A stretch of 49,109 nt of DNA from DASRAJ01 sp039920305 (lineage in GTDB: Bacteria; Bacteroidota; Bacteroidia; Chitinophagales; UBA10324): NCBI GenBank assembly GCA_039920305.1, contig JBDSEA010000083.1, positions 1 through 49,109 on the forward strand. The letters are read 5' to 3'. Position 1 is the first letter of the stretch. Every line of letters begins with the position of its first letter. The translations under genes were made by a program, and so were the position numbers. The notes beneath the pieces are model-generated. The model did no database searches and was not told the DNA's origin. It worked only from the letters and a program-made list of their open reading frames with translations. Below, piece after piece: positions 27,128 to 35,451 of this stretch.

Positions 27128-27586
27128 TCACGCTGAATAACTTTCCAGAATTTGCTGCGAGTGCTTTTTAGACCGGACTTTTCTGATGATTTTTTCAATC
27201 AATCCATTCCCGTCAATGATAAAGGTGGTTCTCAGCACTCCCATATATTCATAACCGAAAAGCTTCTTTTTTGACCAGCAACCATATGCCATAGTAATTT
27301 TACGATCAGGATCTGCAAGAAGTGAAAAAGGCAGATTAAACCGGCCCGAAAACTTTGCGTGTGATTTCACATCCTGCGGACTCACACCCAGTATTACAAA
27401 CCCCTTTTTCCTGAGTGTCAAAAAATTATCCCTCAGGTTGCATGCTTCCTGTGTGCAGGTAAGTGTATTGTCTTCAGGGTAGAAAAAAAGGATGACCTTC
27501 ATTCCCGGAAAATCTGTCAATTCAATTGTTTTACCATACTGATCAGTGGCTTTAAATGCAGGAGCTTTGTCACCTTCGATGAGCAT
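27128..27586 (-). CDS. bcp: Thioredoxin-dependent peroxiredoxin of the Bcp/PrxQ type
   Basis: This 152-residue cytosolic protein reduces hydrogen peroxide and organic hydroperoxides at the expense of thioredoxin. It begins LIEGDKAPAF and has the strand VILFFYPEDN followed by TLTCTQEACNLRDN, with peroxidatic Cys44 and resolving Cys49 five residues later, the spacing of atypical two-Cys PrxQ proteins. The Arg of the active site lies in the conserved later half (GVLRTTFIID). Length is normal. The gene starts two bases after the M23 peptidase stop, so the two are translated from one message; functional linkage is not obvious. TrxA at 9.6-9.9 kb is the likely reductant. Confidence 0.95.
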   Translation of the reverse strand: MLIEGDKAPAFKATDQYGKTIELTDFPGMKVILFFYPEDNTLTCTQEACNLRDNFLTLRKKGFVILGVSPQDVKSHAKFSGRFNLPFSLLADPDRKITMAYGCWSKKKLFGYEYMGVLRTTFIIDGNGLIEKIIRKVRSKKHSQQILESYSA

Positions 27587-27588
27587 TG

Positions 27589-29295
27589 TTATTTTTTGAA
27601 GTTAAATGTAAATGAAGTGCTGTTATTTACTTTATCAGTTACTACTGTCCGCAGACTGTGATTTCCTTTTTGCAAAGCCCCGTCCAGGTTACAAATCAGC
27701 TGATTGGCTTTGGCGTTATATTCCAGCAGGATCCAGGTGCCATCCAGGTAGCCATTGTATGAATTGATGCCGCTCAGATTATCAGCAGCAAGAAAGTGAA
27801 TGGCAGTTCTGGTTAATAAATGGTTTTGCAGAAGGCCGATCACTGAAACCACTGGAGGAAGGGTATCAAGCATGAGAAAATAATCTCCGAAGTCGCGAAT
27901 TTTTGCCACTGCAAAATTGCGGTCCCAATAGGTAGTGAGAGCAGAAATCCTATTCTTTGGATTACGATAGGCAATTACAGCTTTTTTCTTCAGCGAATCT
28001 GAAATATAACGCGGAATAAGCCTGAGCTCACCTGCATTGTGCATGGGAGTCAAAGAGTTATGGAGATGATGAACCGGGCTTAAATAATTCTCAGCTCCGC
28101 TGGCAGTTGAAGTGTAAATAAAATTAAGATTTTCATACAAGGCATGCACTGGTAGCTCCAGTCTCATACTATCAGTGTGGAATGAATTCGGCTGGTTGAA
28201 TAAAAACTTTGCCGCAAAGCCGCGAGGTGATTCGGTAACCGGTTCTTTTCCTGAATATTTAATTTGAAAATTGAGTTCGGAAAAATTTCCATTCTCATCT
28301 CCGGCGCGGATGCGGATGGAATGCTTCGTGGTATCCCTGAGCGTAATTCTGCCGCCGTCTTTAACAACTTCATAAACCGTATTATGGTCGCCATTCATCC
28401 GGAATAATTTTCTCACGGTGGTTTTTGATTGCTGCAACATCCGGTAATCTACATGGGCATTTACATAGCGGCCATTTTCAAAACTCAGCCGATCAAGCTT
28501 CATGGAAAAGCAGAGTTGATCATCCATGTAGGCCTGGAGCACATATACCCCGAGATCACTCTTTTGATTATCCATGAAATCCACAGCACTCACGCCTAAC
28601 CCAATCATATGATCCCTTACTACTATCGTTTCAGCGGTTACCTGATTCTTTTTTTTCCGGTCTGTGCTCAATGCAAATGCCTGAGGATAAATTTCAGCGG
28701 ATGAGCTGAGTGAATACACATAAAGCCCGGTAATTGCGGGTGGAATTGAATCAGCCAGGTGCAGGAATCTGGCAGGGTTAAGCGGAAAAGTTTCGCCCTG
28801 AGCATCACGAATTTCAAAATGAAGATGAGGTCCGCTGCTCCCGCCACTGTTCCCTGAAAAGGCAATCACCTCACCTTGCTTGAAAGAAAAGGCTCCCGGT
28901 TCGGGAAATATCTCCACTTCAAACTTTTTTTCAGCATACTGTTTAGTCCGTACATACTCATCAATTGCCTGTGTGAAATGATCGAGATGGCCATAAACGG
29001 TCATATATCCGCCGGGATGTGTTACGTATAATACCCTGCCATATCCATATGGTGAAACTTTTATGCGTGACACATAGCCCTCAGCTGCTGCATAAACTTT
29101 GTATCCGGTTCTTTCATTGGTGCGAATGTCAATACCCGTATGAAAATGATCCTTACGTATATCGCCAAAGCTGGCTGAAAGCCGGATAGGAATATCAAGA
29201 GGATTACGGAACTGGGGCTCGTGCGGGGAAATAAAACTTACCGGTAATGCGAGCAAAATGAATAGAACTGATTTCCTTACTGCATCATTCTTCAC
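27589..29295 (-). CDS. M23 (LytM-type) metallopeptidase, cell-wall acting
   Basis: The gene uses a GTG start at 29295 and encodes 568 residues. A signal peptide (~1-22) precedes the M23 domain at ~30-180: KDHFHTGIDIRTN supplies His52 and Asp56, and GGSSGPHLHFEIRD supplies His157 and His159, so all zinc and catalytic residues are present. It should be able to cut peptidoglycan cross-bridges or act on other glycine-rich peptides. The remaining ~390 residues are beta-rich and contain no second catalytic motif; they resemble the Ig-like/beta-sandwich tails on Bacteroidota M23 proteins. No T9SS tail is seen. It overlaps a short upstream frame by 11 bases and is followed by bcp two bases later. Confidence 0.93.
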   Translation of the reverse strand: MKNDAVRKSVLFILLALPVSFISPHEPQFRNPLDIPIRLSASFGDIRKDHFHTGIDIRTNERTGYKVYAAAEGYVSRIKVSPYGYGRVLYVTHPGGYMTVYGHLDHFTQAIDEYVRTKQYAEKKFEVEIFPEPGAFSFKQGEVIAFSGNSGGSSGPHLHFEIRDAQGETFPLNPARFLHLADSIPPAITGLYVYSLSSSAEIYPQAFALSTDRKKKNQVTAETIVVRDHMIGLGVSAVDFMDNQKSDLGVYVLQAYMDDQLCFSMKLDRLSFENGRYVNAHVDYRMLQQSKTTVRKLFRMNGDHNTVYEVVKDGGRITLRDTTKHSIRIRAGDENGNFSELNFQIKYSGKEPVTESPRGFAAKFLFNQPNSFHTDSMRLELPVHALYENLNFIYTSTASGAENYLSPVHHLHNSLTPMHNAGELRLIPRYISDSLKKKAVIAYRNPKNRISALTTYWDRNFAVAKIRDFGDYFLMLDTLPPVVSVIGLLQNHLLTRTAIHFLAADNLSGINSYNGYLDGTWILLEYNAKANQLICNLDGALQKGNHSLRTVVTDKVNNSTSFTFNFKK

Positions 29296-29416
29296 CCTGC
29301 AAAAAAAATTCTTTGTCAGAAAAAATAAATTTAAGACTGCGAATTTCTTTCAAAGCATTTACATTCTTAGCCACGTTCACTATATCAATCAACATTCGCT
29401 GAATAATTTCAACCAT
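29285..29416 (-). CDS. Possible small protein of 43 residues overlapping the M23 start
   Basis: A minus-strand ATG at 29416 opens 43 codons beginning MVEIIQRMLIDIVNVAKNV and ending FLQGEE, with the TGA at 29285-29287. The frame overlaps the M23 GTG start by 11 bases, an arrangement typical of coupled translation. The frame is also open without a start upstream to about 29475, including KTDSRPRKIVLPND, so it could be a degraded larger gene or use a TTG start. The composition (amphipathic helix, then a strand) looks protein-like. No family is recognised, and the length is too short for certainty. The 98-codon plus-strand frame covering the same bases looks less protein-like. Confidence 0.35.
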   Translation of the reverse strand: MVEIIQRMLIDIVNVAKNVNALKEIRSLKFIFSDKEFFLQGEE

Positions 29417-29515
29417 GTCATCATTCGGCAATACAATTTTACGCGGACGGGAATCTGTTTTGAACCGGAACTCTTCGTATCAATTCTAAAATATCAGAAC
29501 AGGGATAAAAATCAC

Positions 29516-30988
29516 TCAGTTTTCAGCAACCACTGTATTTCTTTTTCCCATTGAAATCAATAACAGACCTGCAAAAGTGAGTGCACCATTGATGAGCAGC
29601 AATTCAAAACCGAATTGATAGCCGGCGAACCACTGCTGGGAATGCGTGGAGAGAATATAGCAAATTACCGGTGAGATAATACATATTGCCGGACTGAAAC
29701 GATCATTTATCTTTCTTCTGGTAAACATGCCGAAGCTGTAAAGGCCGAGCAACGGCCCATAAGTGAAAGCGGCAATGTTGAGTACGGTGCTGATCACTGA
29801 AGTGGTATTGTTAGACCGGAAATAAGTGATGCATAAAAGAAATATTACAGCAAATGAAAAATGAACAAGATATCGTGTCTGTGTTTTCTTTTTTTCATCC
29901 AGATTTTTTCTTTCCGGGAGGTTGAGTATGTCAATACAGAATGCACTTGTCAGCGCCGTAAGTGCGCCATCAGCGCTCGGATAAAGTGCGGAAATCAAGC
30001 CGATCAGAAAAACCAATCCTGCAATATCCCCCAGATAATTCAATGCAATGAGCGGAAATAATTGATCGGTTTGTGCAGGTACAGCAAGGTTAATTTTATC
30101 CGCGTAAACGAACATTACTGCTCCAAGTGTGAGGAAAAGCAAATTCACCAATACCAGAATAAAACTAAAGGTGAACATGTTTTTTTTCGCTTCACCGAGT
30201 GAGCGGCAGCTCAGATTCTTCTGCATCATTTCCTGATCCAGTCCTGTCATGGCAACTGTAATGAAAACACCACTGAGAAATTGCTTGAGAAAAAATTTTT
30301 TATCCCTCCAATCCCAGAAAAAGGTTTTAGTAAGTGACTTTTCATGAATAGAAGAAAACATCTGTGATGGCGAATAATCAAGCTGATGCATAATGAATAT
30401 GATCGAGAGTACAAGTGCAAGCAGCATACATGTAGTTTGAATCATATCAGTCCAGACGATCGTTTTCACGCCTCCTTTAAAAGTGTAAATCAAAATCAAT
30501 CCGATGATCACAGCACCGGTAACACCGAATGGAACACCCATAGCATCAAGCACAAATACCTGGAGCATATTCACTACCAGAAACACACGCGCAGATGCAC
30601 CCAGGGTTCTTGATAAGATAAAAAATGAGGATCCGGTTTTATAGGTCACATTGCCAAAGCGGGATCTCAGGTAGCTGTATATTGAGGTGAGATTGAGCCG
30701 GTAATACAGGGGTAAAAGGATTGATGCGATAATGAAATAGCCAAAAAGATAACCGAGTACAATCTGCATGTATGCAAATTGCTTAGCGCCAACCTCGCCG
30801 GGCACACTCATAAAAGTTACACCACTCAGCGAGGTGCCGATCATTCCATAAGCCACGATGTACCACCTTGATTTCTTATTGCCGCTGTAGAAAGAATTTG
30901 CATTTGCCCCGCGGGCAGTATACATTGAGATAATAAGCAGTAAAACAAAATACAGGAAAACAATGCTTAAGATAATCGCAGGTGACAT
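29516..30988 (-). CDS. Sodium:solute symporter (SSS family)
   Basis: This 490-residue inner-membrane protein has about thirteen predicted helices, the standard number for SSS transporters such as PutP and SGLT. Signature regions include SWY-like SGNKKSRWYIVAYGM, the loop GTSLSGVTFMSVPGEVGA following helix 1, and a conserved GLDQEMMQKNLSCRS segment. It should couple sodium entry to uptake of a sugar, amino acid or organic acid; the substrate cannot be read from sequence. It has no charged N-terminal extension and no regulatory kinase domain. It stands alone, divergent from the TPR protein gene. Confidence 0.93.
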   Translation of the reverse strand: MSPAIILSIVFLYFVLLLIISMYTARGANANSFYSGNKKSRWYIVAYGMIGTSLSGVTFMSVPGEVGAKQFAYMQIVLGYLFGYFIIASILLPLYYRLNLTSIYSYLRSRFGNVTYKTGSSFFILSRTLGASARVFLVVNMLQVFVLDAMGVPFGVTGAVIIGLILIYTFKGGVKTIVWTDMIQTTCMLLALVLSIIFIMHQLDYSPSQMFSSIHEKSLTKTFFWDWRDKKFFLKQFLSGVFITVAMTGLDQEMMQKNLSCRSLGEAKKNMFTFSFILVLVNLLFLTLGAVMFVYADKINLAVPAQTDQLFPLIALNYLGDIAGLVFLIGLISALYPSADGALTALTSAFCIDILNLPERKNLDEKKKTQTRYLVHFSFAVIFLLCITYFRSNNTTSVISTVLNIAAFTYGPLLGLYSFGMFTRRKINDRFSPAICIISPVICYILSTHSQQWFAGYQFGFELLLINGALTFAGLLLISMGKRNTVVAEN

Positions 30989-31080
30989 ATGGTAATTTTC
31001 AAAGGTGCAAAGTATGAATGCAGTATGAATTTTTAATTCTTACTCCAGCCTCTTAATTTCATTCCCTCTATATTCCTGAA

Positions 31081-32994
31081 ATGAATTCTAAGAATCAGAA
31101 GAAAATCAAAAAAGCTGTCAGGCAATCCATTCCTCTCCCCGAAACTGATCTGCACCAAAAGCTCATCCGCATACTTGCTCTTATTGTTGCGACAGTTGCT
31201 CTTATTCAATACATACAAACATTCACCCATGGATTTGCTCTGGATGACTACTCAGCAATACTGGAAAACAAAGTAACACAAGGTGGTATTCAAGCCATAC
31301 CGACGATTTTTAATACAACTTACCGTTTCGGTTATCCCATTCAGGGTGATGAGCTTTATCGCCCGATTCCGAAATCAGTGTTTGCAATCTTATGGCAGCT
31401 TGCTCCCAACAATCCTTTGCCGGGGCATCTGCTGAACATTATTCTGTATGCCATTACCGGTATTCTGTTGTTCATCACCCTGGCAAAATTTCTTCCGCAG
31501 AATATTCATGTGGCTTTCTTCTCAGCGATATTTTTTACGGCTCATCCTGTTCACACTGAGGTAGTGGCGAACATCAAGAGCATGGATGAAATGCTCTCGT
31601 TCCTGTTTTTTTTGATTTCACTTTTGTGCCTGCATCAGTATTTCGGCTCGCAAAAGAAAAGGTGGGTATTTTTTTCAGTCGTCAGCTATTTTGCATCTCT
31701 TCTTTCGAAGGAATCTGCAATCACCTACCTCGCAGTTTTTCCACTCATTATTTTCTATTTCACTAAAATACCGGCGGCGAAAAATTTCAGGATAAGCATG
31801 CTGATGCTAATTCCGGCACTCATCTTTCTCATTATCAGGTACAGGATTGTTGGTGAAACGGTCTTACCCGGTATGGCGGATAATGCCTTGTTTGCCAGCA
31901 ATGATGAACTGGTTAGAAAAGCAAGCGCAGTCTGTTTTCTTGGCATATATCTCCGGCTGCTTATTATTCCTTCAGCACTTTCTTTTGATTATTCCTATAA
32001 TCAAATACCACTGTGTTCGCTAATGGACATACAGTTTTGGATTGCTGCGGGAGCTTACCTGGCATTATTGATTTTTTCCATAGTGTACTTAAAGAAAAAA
32101 AATCTTATCGCTTTTGGAATCCTGTTCTTCCTGATCACCATTTCCATTTCATCCAACCTCATTATTTATATAGGAACACACATGGCGGAGCGGCTTTTGT
32201 ATGTGCCTTCACTCGGCTTTTGCTTTTCTTTAGCGGCGGCTCTCGGCTATTTTATTAAGGACAAAAAGAGCATCCCGTCTGATTCGCTGAAATTATTTTT
32301 TCAAAACAGGGTTGTACTGACAGGCCTGGCATCTGCTGTTACTTTTTTTTACACCCTGAAAACCTGGTCACAAAACCCGGTTTGGAGAAATAATGAAACA
32401 CTGTATGAGAGCGGAATTGTGCAATCGCCAAAAAGCCACCGAACCCATTTTTATCTCGGTAATTTTTTACTGAAAAAGAAATACTATTCCGGGTTTCCTG
32501 CAAATCAGCAGAAGCAAATCATTCAGCGTGGTCTGGGAGAACTGAGAAAATCCATTGCCATTTACCCGGAATTTGCCGATGCATGGCTGCATATAGGCAA
32601 TTATTATTCTGAGATTCATCAGGAAGATTCTGCTGAATATTATTTCATTAAAACACTGGAGATTGAACCCTTTCTTGCAGTAGCACATAATAATCTTGGG
32701 ACAGTTTATTTTGGTCAGAAGAAATATGGCGAAGCCATTTCAGAATTTATCAGTGCCATTCAAAATGATCCGAATTACCATGATGGCTATAGGAATCTGG
32801 GGAGTGTATACGGAACAATAGGAAAATATCAGGAATCCATTAAGTATTTCAACAGGGCATTACAGATTGCTCCCGAGGATGCTGAAACAAATTATTACCT
32901 CGGCATCACCTACAGAAATCTTGGTGATATGCTTAATGCCCGGGTTTTCCTTGACAGGGCTGCAGCGCTTGATCCGCAGTTCAGAAATCAATAA
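31081..32994 (+). CDS. TMTC-like membrane protein with C-terminal TPR repeats (putative GT-C enzyme)
   Basis: The 637-residue protein has a cytoplasmic basic N-terminus (KNQKKIKKAVRQ), about ten membrane segments over residues 28-445, and four to five tetratricopeptide repeats from ~480 to the end, for example ADAWLHIGNYYSEIHQ, AVAHNNLGTVYFGQKKY and GYRNLGSVYGTIGKYQ. The first extracytoplasmic loop holds GFALDDY, the Asp pair used as the catalytic or metal motif by GT-C glycosyltransferases, and HTEVVANIKSMDE follows helix four. This is the layout of animal TMTC O-mannosyltransferases and their bacterial relatives. Acting as a protein or lipid glycosyltransferase with lipid-linked donor is therefore plausible, with the TPRs on the far side of the membrane. 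The donor is unknown. Confidence 0.82.
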   Translation: MNSKNQKKIKKAVRQSIPLPETDLHQKLIRILALIVATVALIQYIQTFTHGFALDDYSAILENKVTQGGIQAIPTIFNTTYRFGYPIQGDELYRPIPKSVFAILWQLAPNNPLPGHLLNIILYAITGILLFITLAKFLPQNIHVAFFSAIFFTAHPVHTEVVANIKSMDEMLSFLFFLISLLCLHQYFGSQKKRWVFFSVVSYFASLLSKESAITYLAVFPLIIFYFTKIPAAKNFRISMLMLIPALIFLIIRYRIVGETVLPGMADNALFASNDELVRKASAVCFLGIYLRLLIIPSALSFDYSYNQIPLCSLMDIQFWIAAGAYLALLIFSIVYLKKKNLIAFGILFFLITISISSNLIIYIGTHMAERLLYVPSLGFCFSLAAALGYFIKDKKSIPSDSLKLFFQNRVVLTGLASAVTFFYTLKTWSQNPVWRNNETLYESGIVQSPKSHRTHFYLGNFLLKKKYYSGFPANQQKQIIQRGLGELRKSIAIYPEFADAWLHIGNYYSEIHQEDSAEYYFIKTLEIEPFLAVAHNNLGTVYFGQKKYGEAISEFISAIQNDPNYHDGYRNLGSVYGTIGKYQESIKYFNRALQIAPEDAETNYYLGITYRNLGDMLNARVFLDRAAALDPQFRNQ

Positions 32995-33075
32995 AACCTG
33001 AGCGGGCGAATAGAAAAACCATCAAATCAGAAGATTAAGTTCAATGGCTTACGGCTGGCAACTGATCTAATGTGC

Positions 33076-34635
33076 TTATTGGCTGATGAAAATCAATTTT
33101 TTTGTAACTGTTTCATTTCCCCTCCGAAGAGAATAATAATATGCACTGTTTCGCAATCCGAGCTGCTTTGCGGCAAGCACAATTTTATGATGGCCCTGCT
33201 CTAAAAATTCATCCAGGATCAGGTCAGTAATTTTTTTACCCGTCATATCAAACAAGGTAAGGGTATAAAAATCCGATACCGGGATTGCCATACCAATAGA
33301 AGTAGTTTCTGAAAATGGATTTGGGGTATTTTGAAAGAGAAGGAAGTGGCTTGGAAGAAGTGTTTGCATTGCTTCTGTAAGTGTTGTCACCTCGATTTGA
33401 GCAGTCCATACCGAAGTTTGTAAATTATCTTCCCTTGTCCAGATAGGTGCAATTTTGCCACCGTAAGCACTGATGTTATTGTAGTCTCCAAGAAATGTAA
33501 TCGCATTGGGAATAAATGGGCTTTCACTGATTTTTACATTGGTAAAAGTTTCTCCCCCATCGGCGGAATAAGCAAGAAACACATCTGTATTTTTATCTGA
33601 ATAGTTTCTGCGGTCATAAAACACAATCCATATCATTCCATCGGCCTGGTCTATATCCATCCATGACATGAACTGATGGGTTTCGGTGTTGTCATCATTC
33701 ACTTTTACCGCAGTGCTCCATGTATTTCCCCCATCTATTGATTTTGCAATAAATACATCTGTATTATCTGCACCATTGCGCTGATCACTCCAGTTTATGT
33801 AAATGGTTCCGTTATATATACTGTTGCTCAGATCACATTTTGTAACAGGCATCCCGTTGGAACGATAGAGTCCCGGAATATTATAATCCCATCCGCCGGA
33901 ATGTGCTGTAGCTGCAATATCGGTGACCAGCCAGCTATCACCCTGATCCGCAGAGCGGTCGAACCAAATTGTATCATTGAATGACCATGCAACATAAATT
34001 TTACCATCAGAACCTACAGTGGGTACTGCACCTTCAGGTGTGTAATCACTATCCAGGCAATTTCCTGCTTGCCTGTTTATACGTACCGGTTCTGTCCATG
34101 TGATACCCTGGTCAGTAGATTTTGAGAAGAGAATGATTGCGCTGTCACCGGGACTGTTGCTTGCATACGTATCAAACTGGGTCCACGTCATGTAAATATT
34201 TTTCGTTAGCGGATCATAAACTGCCCATGCCTTATCCTGATCCCGAATGCCATTCAATCCTGTATAGCTGCCATTGCTCCACGTCAGGCCATTATCAGTT
34301 GATTTCTGACAAATGATGCGGTCAATCCAGCTTCCTCCGGGCGGGTTCGATAAATGAATGAAGTAGAAATTTTCTGAAGTATCAGAAATGATACACGGAT
34401 CGCCCCATACTCCCCAGTCGCAGGTTACGTTATTTTTCTGCCAGCTCAATCCGCCATCAGCAGATTGATAAGTAAAGTTGAGGTTAGCACCAGCAACAAT
34501 GTTCTGCACATTTTTAGGATTTACCCAAATGCTGGGCTCATTCGGATTTCCATTGTCATCAATAAGAATGTTGGGGAACTGTGCCAGGACAAATTGAATT
34601 TTAAAGCAAAAAATAAAAAACAGGAATGGTTTCAT
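33076..34635 (-). CDS. Secreted Asp-box (BNR/sialidase-like) beta-propeller with T9SS type A tail
   Basis: From ATG 34635 (MKPFLFFIFCFKIQFVLAQ, signal peptide) the protein is 519 residues. At least six Asp-box repeats of the form SxDxGxTW occur: SADGGLSWQ, STDNGLTWS, STDQGITWT, SADQGDSWL, SIDGGNTWS and SADGGETF, all within residues ~50-370. This is a sialidase-fold six-bladed propeller. The arginine triad of true sialidases is not convincingly visible, so an exo-sialidase activity is doubtful and a binding role is more likely. The last ~85 residues (FSETTSIGMAIPVSDF to KKLIFISQ) are a type A sorting domain. The T9SS tail predicts export and processing at the surface. Confidence 0.85.
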   Translation of the reverse strand: MKPFLFFIFCFKIQFVLAQFPNILIDDNGNPNEPSIWVNPKNVQNIVAGANLNFTYQSADGGLSWQKNNVTCDWGVWGDPCIISDTSENFYFIHLSNPPGGSWIDRIICQKSTDNGLTWSNGSYTGLNGIRDQDKAWAVYDPLTKNIYMTWTQFDTYASNSPGDSAIILFSKSTDQGITWTEPVRINRQAGNCLDSDYTPEGAVPTVGSDGKIYVAWSFNDTIWFDRSADQGDSWLVTDIAATAHSGGWDYNIPGLYRSNGMPVTKCDLSNSIYNGTIYINWSDQRNGADNTDVFIAKSIDGGNTWSTAVKVNDDNTETHQFMSWMDIDQADGMIWIVFYDRRNYSDKNTDVFLAYSADGGETFTNVKISESPFIPNAITFLGDYNNISAYGGKIAPIWTREDNLQTSVWTAQIEVTTLTEAMQTLLPSHFLLFQNTPNPFSETTSIGMAIPVSDFYTLTLFDMTGKKITDLILDEFLEQGHHKIVLAAKQLGLRNSAYYYSLRRGNETVTKKLIFISQ

Positions 34636-34695
34636 GAAATGTAATTCATGATAAAAATACAATGAAACTTTTGTGCATCCTGGCTTCAAATACTA

Positions 34696-35307
34696 TTACA
34701 TTGATTCATTGTATTGCTTAATAAGCTGGGGGAGATCAATATACCTGTACCCTTTTTCTTTATTCCTGATCCTGTTCAGCAATGAATCATTTCCTTTAAA
34801 AATCTCATTCGAATTTTTCAGAAGTGCAGTTTCACCTCCTATAGTAAATTGCTTGCCGGAATCATTTACAATGATAAACTCGCTTTGCAAATACTGCTCA
34901 TCATTACCTGTGGCAGGCCGCTGCCCGCTTCCTGCAGGTACATATAAATTTTCAGGAAGCCTGAAGAATTGATAGAGTTTCAAATCACCTTCAGAAAGTG
35001 TAAGCAGAAAGTGCTGTGATTTCGGATCGGGATCTCCATATTCGATGGAAGTATAATTTCTGTCCCGCACTTTAAAGCCCCGCACCTGATCCGGCATTAA
35101 AAAAATCTTTATCTTCTCACCACGGGAATCATTCGAATATTCACTGCCCGCCTGGTTATCGAGCTTATTAATAAGCAGGATGTAACCTCTGATTGTATCG
35201 CCTTTTGCATTTATGAAATATCCCGGATAGCGCTGGTTCAGCTTTTCGTGCTGTGCCAATATCAATGAGGGAATAAGGAGAAGAATAACTGCAGTCAAAA
35301 TTTTCAT
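34696..35307 (-). CDS. Exported protein of unknown function
   Basis: ATG 35307 gives 203 residues with a signal peptide (MKILTAVILLLIPSLILAQ). The body begins with NQRYPGYFINAKGDTIRGYI, continues with short strands such as KIKIFLMPDQVRGFKVRD, and ends RYIDLPQLIKQYNE. I recall similar short Bacteroidota proteins that start with GY(F/I)xxxxGDTIxGxI, but they have no assigned function. No lipobox, catalytic motif or membrane segment apart from the signal is visible. It follows the YCF48-like gene on the same strand with a terminator between, and precedes the Asp-box propeller gene. Confidence 0.75.
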   Translation of the reverse strand: MKILTAVILLLIPSLILAQHEKLNQRYPGYFINAKGDTIRGYILLINKLDNQAGSEYSNDSRGEKIKIFLMPDQVRGFKVRDRNYTSIEYGDPDPKSQHFLLTLSEGDLKLYQFFRLPENLYVPAGSGQRPATGNDEQYLQSEFIIVNDSGKQFTIGGETALLKNSNEIFKGNDSLLNRIRNKEKGYRYIDLPQLIKQYNESM

Positions 35308-35375
35308 GAAACCATTCTTAACTTGCATTTAAGATGAAGTTAAAGATTGAATGGTTGTATTTCTGCTGATTCAAT

Positions 35376-35436
35376 AAAAAGGGCTGCCTGTAAAAGTCAT
35401 TCAATCATACTGATTTAGAAATTTAAAGACAGCCCC
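35376..35436 (-). terminator. Likely terminator after the YCF48-like gene
   Basis: On the minus strand GGGCTG pairs with CAGCCC, with two or three more pairs inside, followed by TTTTT. The loop is long (about 40 bases), so efficiency is uncertain. Confidence 0.5.
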
Positions 35437-35451
35437 TGCAATTAATTCAAA

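Noticed and set aside
29258..29554. A 98-codon plus-strand frame between the M23 and symporter genes
   Set aside because: Hydrophobic and basic patches only, no start context and no family; the opposite strand has the more protein-like small frame.
33076..34635. Annotation of the Asp-box protein as an active exo-sialidase
   Set aside because: Asp-box repeats are present but the arginine triad and catalytic Tyr/Glu could not be located, so only a propeller is claimed.
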